The translations under genes and the position numbers were made by a program. 32,757 nt of DNA, taken from NCBI GenBank assembly GCA_030706385.1, contig JAUZOQ010000034.1:1-32757 (forward strand), given 5' to 3'. This document shows positions 1 to 6,399 of this stretch, one piece after another. Origin of the DNA: Bacteroidota bacterium (GTDB taxonomy: Bacteria > Bacteroidota > Ignavibacteria > Palsa-1295). Within the stretch, counting starts at the first letter, position 1. Each line of letters begins with the position of its first letter. The notes under the pieces are model-generated. The model had not been told where the DNA came from. It saw only the letters and a list, made by a program, of their open reading frames with translations, and did no database searches.

Positions 1-13
1 TGACAACAATGTT

Positions 14-105
14 CGTAGGGGCACGCTGCGCGTGCCCTGCTGAGGTTGGGCGTATTCTGAGATATTTGAAAATCATCAAAAGGGCACGCGCAGCGTGCCC
101 CTACG
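14..105. repeat. Pair of REP-like hairpins in inverted orientation
   Basis: Bases 14-38 and 81-105 are exact 25-bp reverse complements separated by 42 bp. Each copy is itself a hairpin: an 8-bp stem GGGCACGC/GCGTGCCC with a 3-nt loop (19-37 and 82-100). Paired, oppositely oriented GC-rich hairpins in non-coding DNA resemble the paired REP/BIME elements mobilised by RAYT transposases in other bacteria. No RAYT gene lies in the window, so that link is an inference. Confidence 0.8.
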
Positions 106-397
106 GGTACAGGTCCTAAATTATTTTCCTCGATTCCAGCTTGTTTTGGGCAGTTGCATTTTTTATTTAAGTTATTATTTTTCAATAACTTATTACCTAT
201 TTCCAGGGGAATATTGTAATATTTTGTATTTGGAATCGGCATTTATATTCCGTATTTTTGTACTCAGAAGTTCGCTTCAACGGTTTTCTTATGTGCTTTT
301 ATCTGGATGGCAAACAGATCGCTCTTGCGAGAGTGTCCTGCCGGTAAGGGAGAGAGTATTGTTTGAAGTGAGCTTTGGCGAAAAGGGGACTGCGAGT

Positions 398-481
398 AGG
401 CAGTTGACAGTATGCAGTAAGCAGTTTGCAGTTGACAGTATGCAGTAGGCAGTAGGCAGTTAGCAGTTAGCAGTTTGCAGT
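398..481. repeat. Tandem heptamer array, 12 units of NNGCAGT
   Basis: Twelve consecutive 7-bp units ending in CAGT fill 398-481 without interruption (for example AGGCAGT, TGACAGT, ATGCAGT, TTGCAGT). A higher-order 28-bp period is visible, because TGACAGT-ATGCAGT-A(A/G)GCAGT recurs at 405 and 433. The unit length is not a multiple of three in phase with any gene, and no coding function is apparent. Confidence 0.85.
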
Positions 482-524
482 GGTAGTCCAAAGTCTGGGG
501 TAAGTCCTTTATCTCAGGAGTTAT

Positions 525-556
525 AATCCGAAGAATCCGTTAATCCGACGAATCCG
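525..556. repeat. Four AATCCG copies (CGGATT-type repeat)
   Basis: AATCCG occurs at 525-530, 534-539, 542-547 and 551-556 with spacers of 2-3 nt. On the minus strand these read CGGATT. The same hexamer with 2-3-nt spacers makes up the repeats flanking the GxxExxY gene at 22749-23132, which suggests the same repeat family or a solitary remnant of such an element. Confidence 0.6.
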
Positions 557-582
557 AGTTCTGATGGCGGGCTGTCTTTGTC

Positions 583-603
583 GGACGGACTGAGAGTCCG
601 TCC
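583..603. repeat. Perfect 9-bp-stem hairpin
   Basis: GGACGGACT (583-591), loop GAG, AGTCCGTCC (595-603). There is no U-tract after it and no gene ends upstream inside the window, so it looks like a dispersed palindromic repeat rather than a terminator. Confidence 0.6.
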
Positions 604-623
604 CACTGGAGACAGTCCCAGCC

Positions 624-708
624 TCTACCAGCTACCAGCTAACAACTACCAGCTTTCTTCCGAAACGACTAGCTTCTACCAGCTACCAGCTATCAACTAC
701 CAGCTTTC
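624..708. repeat. Two direct copies of a 34-bp CTACCAG-type repeat
   Basis: Bases 624-657 and 675-708 are the same 34-bp sequence with one mismatch, and each is built mostly of 7-bp CTACCAG-like units. On the opposite strand the unit reads like CTGGTAG, close in style to the NNGCAGT heptamers at 398-481, so both may be diverged versions of one heptamer repeat class. Confidence 0.75.
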
Positions 709-822
709 CCCTTCCCGTCTGTTCATTGACAATTTAGAAAAATTTAGGACTTCTCAACTTGTGGTTTCATTTGCCCGTTCGTTGAGACGAAGCCTTCTTG
801 CGTTGTGTTGTAATTGCTTAGC

Positions 823-1920
823 GTGAAATTACTCGATCGGTATATCATTAAGCAATTCGTTCTGGCGACGCTCGTCTCGCTTGCGGCGTTCATGATCCTG
901 TTCGTTGCGATCGATCTGATGGAGAAGCTCGATAAATTCCTGGATAGGAAGATGCCGTTCGCCCTGATCCTCGATTATTACGTCAACTTCACTCCGCAGA
1001 TGATCTCGCTCGTGCTTCCGATCGCCTTGCTCTTAGGCAGTCTGTTCACGACGGGAAAAATGTCGCAGCAAACGGAGATCGTAGCAACGCGCTCGGCGGG
1101 GATGTCGCTCTACCGCTTCATGCTTCCGTTCGTCGTGATCGGAATCCTCGTCAGTTTCTTCATGGTGTATTTCGATGGCTGGATGCTTCCGCGCGCCAAT
1201 GCCCGAGTCGATGCACTGCAAAGGCAGTACGATCTTCCGGGAACGACGTCGATCGGTCCGCAATCGAACCTGCATCTGCAGGAAGGGATCGGCGAGATCG
1301 TCGTCATCCAGAACTTCACGTTCGAAGCTGCGCGTGCCGATAGAGTCGGGATCTACTTCTTCAATCCGAACGATATGACGAAGCTCTATCGTCGTATCGA
1401 TGCGAAGCAGATGTTGTGGGATTCGACAAAGCATGCCTGGCGCCTGGTCGATGCAGTCGAGCGGATCTTTACGAGCGATTCATCGAAGGAGACGTTCCGG
1501 CGAGTATCGGATTCGGCCAGCATGATGCGGTTCAGTTTCACTCCGAAGCAATTACGCGAACGCCAGTTGAAATATGAAGAGCTGACCAATGCGCAATTCC
1601 ATCAGAGGATCGATGTTGCCAAGCAGGCCGGACAGGATACGGCGCGCGATGAAGTGGATTACTACTCGAAATATGCGATGAGCTTCACTTCGCTTATCGT
1701 CATCCTTTTCGGAGTGCCGTTCGCCTCGCAAAAAAAGCGCGGCGGGCTTGCGATCCAGTTTGCTATTGCCATCGGCATTGCATTCTTCTTCCTTGCCTTC
1801 ATCAAGGTGTCGCAGACCTTCGGGTATACCGGAGCGATCGATCCGATCCTCACAGCATGGCTTGCGAACATTCTTTTCATCCTGATCGCCATTGGCGTCA
1901 TAGCCAGAGTTCAGAAATGA
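823..1920 (+). CDS. LptF/LptG family LPS export permease
   Basis: This is an inner-membrane permease of the YjgP/YjgQ family. In the Lpt machinery LptF and LptG pair with the LptB ATPase to extract lipopolysaccharide from the inner membrane. At 365 aa it has the usual length. The N-terminus MKLLDRYIIKQF followed by a hydrophobic helix is typical. Next come the conserved loop with LLGSLFTTGKMSQQTE (about residues 68-83) and more helices, then a soluble beta-rich middle part and three C-terminal helices from about residue 285. I chose GTG at 823 because the family begins exactly there; a TTG nine bases upstream is less likely. The next gene overlaps its stop by ATGA. Which of LptF or LptG it is cannot be decided from sequence reading alone. 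The lipid A genes 3 kb downstream fit the role. Confidence 0.9.
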   Translation: MKLLDRYIIKQFVLATLVSLAAFMILFVAIDLMEKLDKFLDRKMPFALILDYYVNFTPQMISLVLPIALLLGSLFTTGKMSQQTEIVATRSAGMSLYRFMLPFVVIGILVSFFMVYFDGWMLPRANARVDALQRQYDLPGTTSIGPQSNLHLQEGIGEIVVIQNFTFEAARADRVGIYFFNPNDMTKLYRRIDAKQMLWDSTKHAWRLVDAVERIFTSDSSKETFRRVSDSASMMRFSFTPKQLRERQLKYEELTNAQFHQRIDVAKQAGQDTARDEVDYYSKYAMSFTSLIVILFGVPFASQKKRGGLAIQFAIAIGIAFFFLAFIKVSQTFGYTGAIDPILTAWLANILFILIAIGVIARVQK

Positions 1921-2453
1921 AGAGACTGATCCATGCCGAAATTGCCGCAGAGCGTCTGAGCGAAGAGCAAGCCGCACAACCCGAAGGCCGGTTTCCACTC
2001 ATTGCCATTCTCGATAATATCCGAAGCATGTATAATGTCGGCTCGATCTTTCGCACTTCCGATGGTGCGAGGATCGAAGCGATCTACACGGTCGGTTATA
2101 CTCCGCATCCGCCGCGGAAGGAGATCGAGAAAACAGCGCTGGATGCAACAAGGACTGTTCCGTTCAAACACTTCAAGACTATGGCCGAGGCAATTGCCGA
2201 TTGCCGAAGCAAGGGAATGAAGATCGCTGCTCTGGAATTAACCGATAAAAGCCGCTCGATCTTCGATATTGGCAAAGGTGATTTCCCGATGGCACTGGTG
2301 ATCGGAAATGAGATCACGGGAGTCAGCGACGAGGCACTGGCGCTATCGGACGAGGCTTACTCGATTCCCATGTTCGGGGCAAAACACTCGCTGAATGTGG
2401 CAGTTGCCTATGGTGTTGCCGTATTTGAATGTATAAGGGCAAGATCAAAATAG
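1917..2453 (+). CDS. SpoU/TrmH-family RNA 2'-O-methyltransferase
   Basis: A 178-aa SPOUT-class enzyme that should transfer a methyl group from S-adenosylmethionine to a ribose 2'-OH in tRNA or rRNA. All three family motifs are visible: motif 1 with N34, NVGSIFRTSD and R46; motif 2 LVIGNEITGVSDEAL near residue 128; and motif 3 SIPMFGAKHSLNVAVA near the C-terminus, which forms the trefoil knot. It has no extra N-terminal substrate-binding domain, like short TrmH/TrmL-type enzymes. The start at 1917 overlaps the upstream stop codon (ATGA), so it is probably translationally coupled to the permease. An in-frame extension to 1857 would lie entirely inside the permease gene and is rejected. The exact target nucleotide is unknown. 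Confidence 0.88.
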   Translation: MKRLIHAEIAAERLSEEQAAQPEGRFPLIAILDNIRSMYNVGSIFRTSDGARIEAIYTVGYTPHPPRKEIEKTALDATRTVPFKHFKTMAEAIADCRSKGMKIAALELTDKSRSIFDIGKGDFPMALVIGNEITGVSDEALALSDEAYSIPMFGAKHSLNVAVAYGVAVFECIRARSK

Positions 2454-2547
2454 CTAATTAGTCGTTCAAAAATATGTAGTATATAACCTGCGAAAGAGGA
2501 AATTCGTGGTCTAAAACGCAGAAATATCCAGAAAAACCGAGAATTGC

Positions 2548-2578
2548 TTGCAATAGGGCAAAAAAAGCTGTATCTTCG
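2548..2578 (+). promoter_or_regulatory. Bacteroidota-type promoter of the Hc1-like gene
   Basis: TTG at 2548-2550, a 20-nt spacer and TATCTTCG at 2571-2578 match the Bacteroidota -33/-7 pattern TTG...TAnnTTTG with one mismatch in the -7 box. It lies 62 nt upstream of the start codon of the histone-like gene. Confidence 0.5.
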
Positions 2579-2627
2579 TATTCCGAAGTATAGTAGGTTT
2601 TTCAACATATTCTAATTATCACTATTT

Positions 2628-2633
2628 AGGAGA
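2628..2633 (+). promoter_or_regulatory. Shine-Dalgarno site AGGAGA of the Hc1-like gene
   Basis: AGGAGA lies 7 nt before the ATG at 2641. It is notable because almost no other gene in this window has a recognisable Shine-Dalgarno sequence. Confidence 0.65.
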
Positions 2634-2640
2634 CCGATTC

Positions 2641-2823
2641 ATGGAAAGATTTAATGAGCTTCAAGCCCTTGTAGCCAGTTTTGAACATGATTTTGAGAAG
2701 TTCTATGTAAAAGGCAATAAGTCTGCCGGTACGCGCGTCCGCAAAGCAATGAATGAGCTTAAAAAGAAGGCTCAGGAAATTCGCATGGAAGTCCAGAACA
2801 TGAAGTCAGCCGCGAAAGAATAA
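2641..2823 (+). CDS. Histone H1-like (Hc1 family) DNA-binding protein
   Basis: A 60-aa basic, helical protein resembling the short Hc1/histone H1-like proteins common in Bacteroidota. Those proteins correspond to the N-terminal domain of chlamydial Hc1, and they are thought to bind and compact DNA. Visible features are the start MERFNELQALVASFEHDF, the core FYVKGNKSAGTRVRKAMNEL and the helix KKKAQEIRMEVQNMK. Unlike chlamydial Hc1 it lacks a long Lys/Ala tail. The gene stands alone, with its own promoter, a clear Shine-Dalgarno site (2628-2633) and a terminator hairpin at 2880-2912, so it is probably a highly expressed single-gene unit. The nucleoid role is inferred from the family. Confidence 0.85.
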   Translation: MERFNELQALVASFEHDFEKFYVKGNKSAGTRVRKAMNELKKKAQEIRMEVQNMKSAAKE

Positions 2824-2879
2824 CCACCTACGCTATTTCCACTCGGAGCTCCGTTTTGAGTGATTGTGTTTAGTGTGTT

Positions 2880-2918
2880 AAGGGCGCCGGAAAATCCTTT
2901 TTCCTGCGCCTTACTTTT
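2880..2918. terminator. Bidirectional terminator between convergent genes
   Basis: An inverted repeat spans 2880-2912: AAGGGCGCCGGAAAA pairs with TTTTTCCTGCGCCTT with one bulge and one mismatch. T-rich ACTTTTT follows on the plus strand. It lies between the Hc1-like gene (+) and the amidotransferase gene (-) and reaches the latter's stop codon at 2911-2913, so it can serve both. Confidence 0.7.
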
Positions 2919-3636
2919 TCAGCCTCTCGCTCAGCATTTTCCTTGCCGCAACTTCCCAGAGAAAACTCTCGAATAACGATCCTGCCAGTGGTTCATCGTA
3001 TTCCATTCTTTCCGGATGCCATTGGACGGCAAGAAAGTAGGGCTTGCCGGATTGGTCGTTCCACTCGATCGCCTCGATAACTCCATCTTCGGATTTGGCC
3101 GATACAGCCATTCCCGGTGCAACAACATCGATGGCCTGATGATGAGCGCTCGTCACATTGCCATCGGAAACTCTCGATACTTTCTTGACTAATTTCCCAG
3201 GCTCAAGATGAACGTCATGGCGCCGGTCGTATCCTTCATCTTTGCGATGGCTGGGTTTGCCGATGTTCTCGAGATCGGCGATCAGCGTTCCGCCATAGTG
3301 AACATTCAGTAGCTGCAAGCCGCGGCAAATTCCAAGAATAGGAAGTTGAAGTTCATCGGCTTTTTGCGCAAGTTCGAATTCGATCTTATCGCGAACTTCG
3401 TCGATATCATCGCATTGAATTCGGAGTTCGGGTTTGCCATAAAGCTCCGGTTCGATATCGGCTCCGCCGGTGAAGACGATTCCATCGACTTCAGATGCAA
3501 GACTGGGATTGGCAGAAAGATCGGAGATAACGACTTCATGACCGGTTGCACTGGCGGCTTTGCGGATCGCTTCAGAATATTTTCCGTATTTCGGATTGCT
3601 CGCAGGTGCATAGCTAAGGCCAATGTGTAATTTCAT
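2911..3636 (-). CDS. Class I glutamine amidotransferase-like hydrolase (peptidase C26)
   Basis: A 241-aa protein of the gamma-glutamyl-gamma-aminobutyrate hydrolase (PuuD/peptidase C26) type, which cleaves gamma-glutamyl amides in the cytoplasm. The catalytic triad is visible: nucleophile C104 in ILGICRGLQLLN, and H207 and E209 in VQWHPERM. The oxyanion region FTGGADIEPELYG (about residues 55-67) is also typical of C26. The length is normal. The ATG overlaps the stop of lpxK by four bases (ATGA), so it is the last gene of the lipid A directon. No putrescine-degradation genes are nearby, so the true gamma-glutamyl substrate is uncertain. Confidence 0.88.
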   Translation of the reverse strand: MKLHIGLSYAPASNPKYGKYSEAIRKAASATGHEVVISDLSANPSLASEVDGIVFTGGADIEPELYGKPELRIQCDDIDEVRDKIEFELAQKADELQLPILGICRGLQLLNVHYGGTLIADLENIGKPSHRKDEGYDRRHDVHLEPGKLVKKVSRVSDGNVTSAHHQAIDVVAPGMAVSAKSEDGVIEAIEWNDQSGKPYFLAVQWHPERMEYDEPLAGSLFESFLWEVAARKMLSERLKK

Positions 3637-4634
3637 TGTTTGAAGAGCTCGTTAATTTTAGAAAGGAGTAGATCTTTTCCGACAGAGAAATCCATGGTTA
3701 TGTGATAGACATAAAGCTGCGGAGTCGAGGCATCTTTGGCCAGCAACTCCTGGAATAGAGGCAACAACTTCACAGCATCTTTTGTCGTCGTTGCGATCGC
3801 ATCGCAATGCTCAGCTTTGGCAGTAGAGATGATCTGGTTCACAAGTTCGGAAGTGTATGTGACGTGATCGGGTAACGGAAATGGAACGGCGGATTCGCCG
3901 ATCATTTTTGCAAATCGCTCGGGATGAGCAATGCCACTCACGGCAAGTATCTTTCTTGCTTGTGGTTTTCCGATTACCTCTTCACCGGAAGCAAGAGTGA
4001 TGCTCTTGAGGATCGTCCGGGCAAGGACGATGGGCTTATTATGGTAGCCGCCGGCAGATTGGAAATCGGATTCCGGATCGGTTCTGATCACAATATCGGC
4101 ATCATTCATCGCCGATTCCGCTTCCCGGCCTTTGCCAAAAGGCAGAACAGGAGGAATTCCTTCTGCAGAGTTGATAAGCAGAATGTTGAGATCGCGTTTG
4201 ATGCGAAGGTGTTGAAATCCATCATCAAGTAAGATGACTTCGGCGCCAAGCAAGATTGCGCCTTGAGCTCCGCGAATCCGGTCTTCATCGCATATGACGA
4301 TAAGCCCGGGCATTTCCTGAGCATAAAGTTGAGCTTCATCTCCGCTTGCGTCGACAGTGGCGAGGATAGTCTTGCCATCGGAGACGATAAGATTGCCGGA
4401 GCTCTTCCTCTTATATCCTCGCAGAACGATTGCCGTCTTCTTGTTCAAAGTGCGAAAGCAATAGGATGCGAGGAATAATGTGACAGGTGTTTTGCCAGTC
4501 CCGCCCATGGAGAGATTCCCGACAGAGATCACCGGAACAGCAGCACTTCGTGCGCGCAACATCCCTTTCCGATACAGATACCTTCGCAATTGCATTGCAT
4601 AGGCATAAGGATTGAAGAGATTGGTGAAGTTCAT
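3633..4634 (-). CDS. lpxK: Tetraacyldisaccharide 4'-kinase LpxK
   Basis: LpxK phosphorylates the 4' position of the tetraacyldisaccharide lipid A precursor at the inner-membrane face. The 333-aa protein has the family layout: an N-terminal membrane-associated helix, the P-loop SVGNLSMGGTGKTPVT (residues 37-52), and the conserved LLDDGFQHLRIKRDLNI near residue 135. The ATG at 4634 directly abuts the stop of the acyltransferase gene, and the stop overlaps the amidotransferase start. It follows LpxB and an acyltransferase in order, so consecutive lipid A steps are encoded together. Confidence 0.95.
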   Translation of the reverse strand: MNFTNLFNPYAYAMQLRRYLYRKGMLRARSAAVPVISVGNLSMGGTGKTPVTLFLASYCFRTLNKKTAIVLRGYKRKSSGNLIVSDGKTILATVDASGDEAQLYAQEMPGLIVICDEDRIRGAQGAILLGAEVILLDDGFQHLRIKRDLNILLINSAEGIPPVLPFGKGREAESAMNDADIVIRTDPESDFQSAGGYHNKPIVLARTILKSITLASGEEVIGKPQARKILAVSGIAHPERFAKMIGESAVPFPLPDHVTYTSELVNQIISTAKAEHCDAIATTTKDAVKLLPLFQELLAKDASTPQLYVYHITMDFSVGKDLLLSKINELFKQ

Positions 4635-5240
4635 CTATGCTTCGGCCTTTTCGGGAATAGGTGAAGTTGCATAGGGAGCGGAGATCTTTTCCAAAAAGAT
4701 CTTCTGCTCATCCTGATCCGATGGAAATCCTTTAGTATCGATCTTCTTGACCCGCACAATCACCGATGAGAGGGGATAGGGGATTTGGAATCGATCCCAG
4801 CTTTTGTGAAGATGCATTGCATCTTTATACTCAATGGAGAGAAAGTATAATGGAAGATTCAACTCCTGCGCTGCAATGAAAGCTCCGCGCTTGAAGATCT
4901 CCTTCGGTCCGCGAGGGCCATCGGGAGTGATGACAAGCCGGTTGGCTTCGCCTCTGCGAATGAGATCCATTGCTTCATCGAGTGCTTGCTTGCCGGATTT
5001 GGAACTCGAGCCGCGAACAGTCTTATAGGACCAGCGTTTCAGAATTCCATTAAGGTATTCGCCATCTTTACTCTTGCTGACAAGTGCAACGGCATTCTCG
5101 CGGGCGAACCACCAGCCGCCGATCATGCGCGAATGCCAAAAGGCAACGATGCATTTCTCAGGCAACGCTTCGCCGATCCGCTTGAAGCGAAGCGAATGAA
5201 TGAGCGTTGAGACACTGGGCGGTAAGATCGTTCTAAGCAT
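4635..5240 (-). CDS. DUF374/lysophospholipid acyltransferase-like protein
   Basis: A 201-aa protein of the DUF374 branch of the LPLAT acyltransferase superfamily. Visible motifs are VAFWHSRMIGGWW (about residues 32-44, in the place of the usual HxxxxD motif), SKSKDGE (56-62) and the strongly conserved ITPDGPRGP (104-112). Family members are thought to act in lipid A or phospholipid acylation, and the position between lpxB and lpxK supports a lipid A role. I chose ATG 5240, which overlaps the lpxB stop by 8 bp. A longer frame back to 5366 lies inside lpxB and adds nothing family-like. The acyl donor and acceptor are unknown. Confidence 0.85.
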   Translation of the reverse strand: MLRTILPPSVSTLIHSLRFKRIGEALPEKCIVAFWHSRMIGGWWFARENAVALVSKSKDGEYLNGILKRWSYKTVRGSSSKSGKQALDEAMDLIRRGEANRLVITPDGPRGPKEIFKRGAFIAAQELNLPLYFLSIEYKDAMHLHKSWDRFQIPYPLSSVIVRVKKIDTKGFPSDQDEQKIFLEKISAPYATSPIPEKAEA

Positions 5241-6387
5241 TGCCAAGCAATATCTCTGCTGCACGTTTCGAAGGCGAGTCGTTCGGTGCGCGAAGGGTGT
5301 TCCAAACTTCGTGAAGTTGATCGGTGAACCTGTCGTATTGCTCGTAGACGGACTCCAAACCTTCAACTATTCGCTCGGAAGTAAATTCCGATTGAATAAG
5401 TTCGGGATAGAGTTTCTTGCCAAGCACGATATTTGCGAGTCCGATGAATTTCAAGGTGATCATGCGCTTTGCGATCGCATACGTCAGGCTGCTGGTTCTG
5501 TAGCAGATGACTCCCGGTAGCCCTGATAATGCGGCTTCCAGAGTAGTCGTTCCGCTTTTCAAAATGCCGAGAGTTGCATGATGCATCAGCTCATGAATAT
5601 CGGTAGGAGAGCGGAAGTGTTTCACAAGATACTGGTCTGCTGCCGTGTAGCGTGATGACACGACGGATTCGGATTCGACAACGATCGGCATAAAGTCATG
5701 AGTTGCTCCGAATGCAGCAGCAGCTTTGCACATGACTTCCTGATGCCGCAGGACTTCTTCAGTTCTGCTGCCGGGAAATGCAAGAAGCCATTTCTTGCTC
5801 GGATCGAATCCGAATCGCTTTGCGAATTCTTCTTTCGAAGTAAAACGAGTTCGCTCTTCTTCGATGATCTCCAGAAGCGGATGGCCGATGAAATGCGTGT
5901 TTGCCAAACCGGCATTCCGATAGAGTTCGACTTCGAACGGAAAGATCACGAGCATTTCATCTACTGAGGCAACGATATCTTTTATACGGGAAGCCTTCCA
6001 TGCCCAAACCTGCGGGCTAACATAGAAGATAACGCGAATGCCGCGCTTGCGGGCTTCTTTAGCAAGGCGAAGGTTGAATCCCGGATAATCGATGAGAAAA
6101 AGCGTATCGGGCCGATCGGAATCAAGCAGAGCAATGATCGAATTGAGAACGCGCTTGAAAAAGAAATATCTCTTTGCGACTTCCAAGAATCCGACGACGG
6201 ACATCTGTTCGATCGAATACAGGCAGTTCATACCGAGCTGCTTGCATTCTCTTCCGCCGATTCCGGAGAGCTTCAACGAGTCGCCTCGTTTTGCTGCGAT
6301 CTCGATCGCATTCTTCAATGCTCGCGCCGCCAGCCGATCTCCGGAAGATTCGCCTGCGATGACAAGAATGTTTATGCTGCGTGACAA
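5233..6387 (-). CDS. lpxB: Lipid-A-disaccharide synthase LpxB
   Basis: LpxB, a GT19 glycosyltransferase, condenses UDP-diacylglucosamine with lipid X to give the lipid A disaccharide. The 384-aa protein shows the N-terminal VIAGESSGDRLAAR, the central IDYPGFNLRLAKEARK, YVSPQVWAWK and IGHPLLE, and the GSRTEEV segment that binds the nucleotide sugar. No ATG is available near the N-terminus; TTG at 6387 gives the family-correct start just before the first beta strand. It begins 12 bp after uvrA and overlaps the following acyltransferase gene by 8 bp, so it is probably co-transcribed with both. Confidence 0.95.
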   Translation of the reverse strand: MSRSINILVIAGESSGDRLAARALKNAIEIAAKRGDSLKLSGIGGRECKQLGMNCLYSIEQMSVVGFLEVAKRYFFFKRVLNSIIALLDSDRPDTLFLIDYPGFNLRLAKEARKRGIRVIFYVSPQVWAWKASRIKDIVASVDEMLVIFPFEVELYRNAGLANTHFIGHPLLEIIEEERTRFTSKEEFAKRFGFDPSKKWLLAFPGSRTEEVLRHQEVMCKAAAAFGATHDFMPIVVESESVVSSRYTAADQYLVKHFRSPTDIHELMHHATLGILKSGTTTLEAALSGLPGVICYRTSSLTYAIAKRMITLKFIGLANIVLGKKLYPELIQSEFTSERIVEGLESVYEQYDRFTDQLHEVWNTLRAPNDSPSKRAAEILLGNA

Positions 6388-6399
6388 ATCGCTTGAGGA

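Larger units (their letters stand above)
1..822. other. Gene-free, repeat-rich intergenic region
   Basis: No credible gene is visible in the first 822 bases. Open frames here run through repeats, and their translations are low-complexity copies of those repeats. The stretch carries a pair of inverted hairpins (14-105), a heptamer tandem array (398-481), four AATCCG copies (525-556), a perfect hairpin (583-603) and a second, imperfect heptamer cluster (624-708). The part from about 120 to 290 is AT-rich with no obvious element. The promoter of the lptF/G-like gene at 823 should lie near the right edge, but I see no good TAnnTTTG box there. Confidence 0.75.

Noticed and set aside
583-603. Rho-independent terminator
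   Set aside because: The hairpin has no T-tract on either strand and no gene ends nearby, so it was listed as a repeat.
398-708. CRISPR array
   Set aside because: The repeats are 7-bp tandem units without unique spacers, and no cas gene is in the window.
95-826. Open frames at 95-448 (+), 264-491 (-) and 578-826 (+)
   Set aside because: They run through the heptamer and hairpin repeats; the translations are repetitive and show no domain or start signal.
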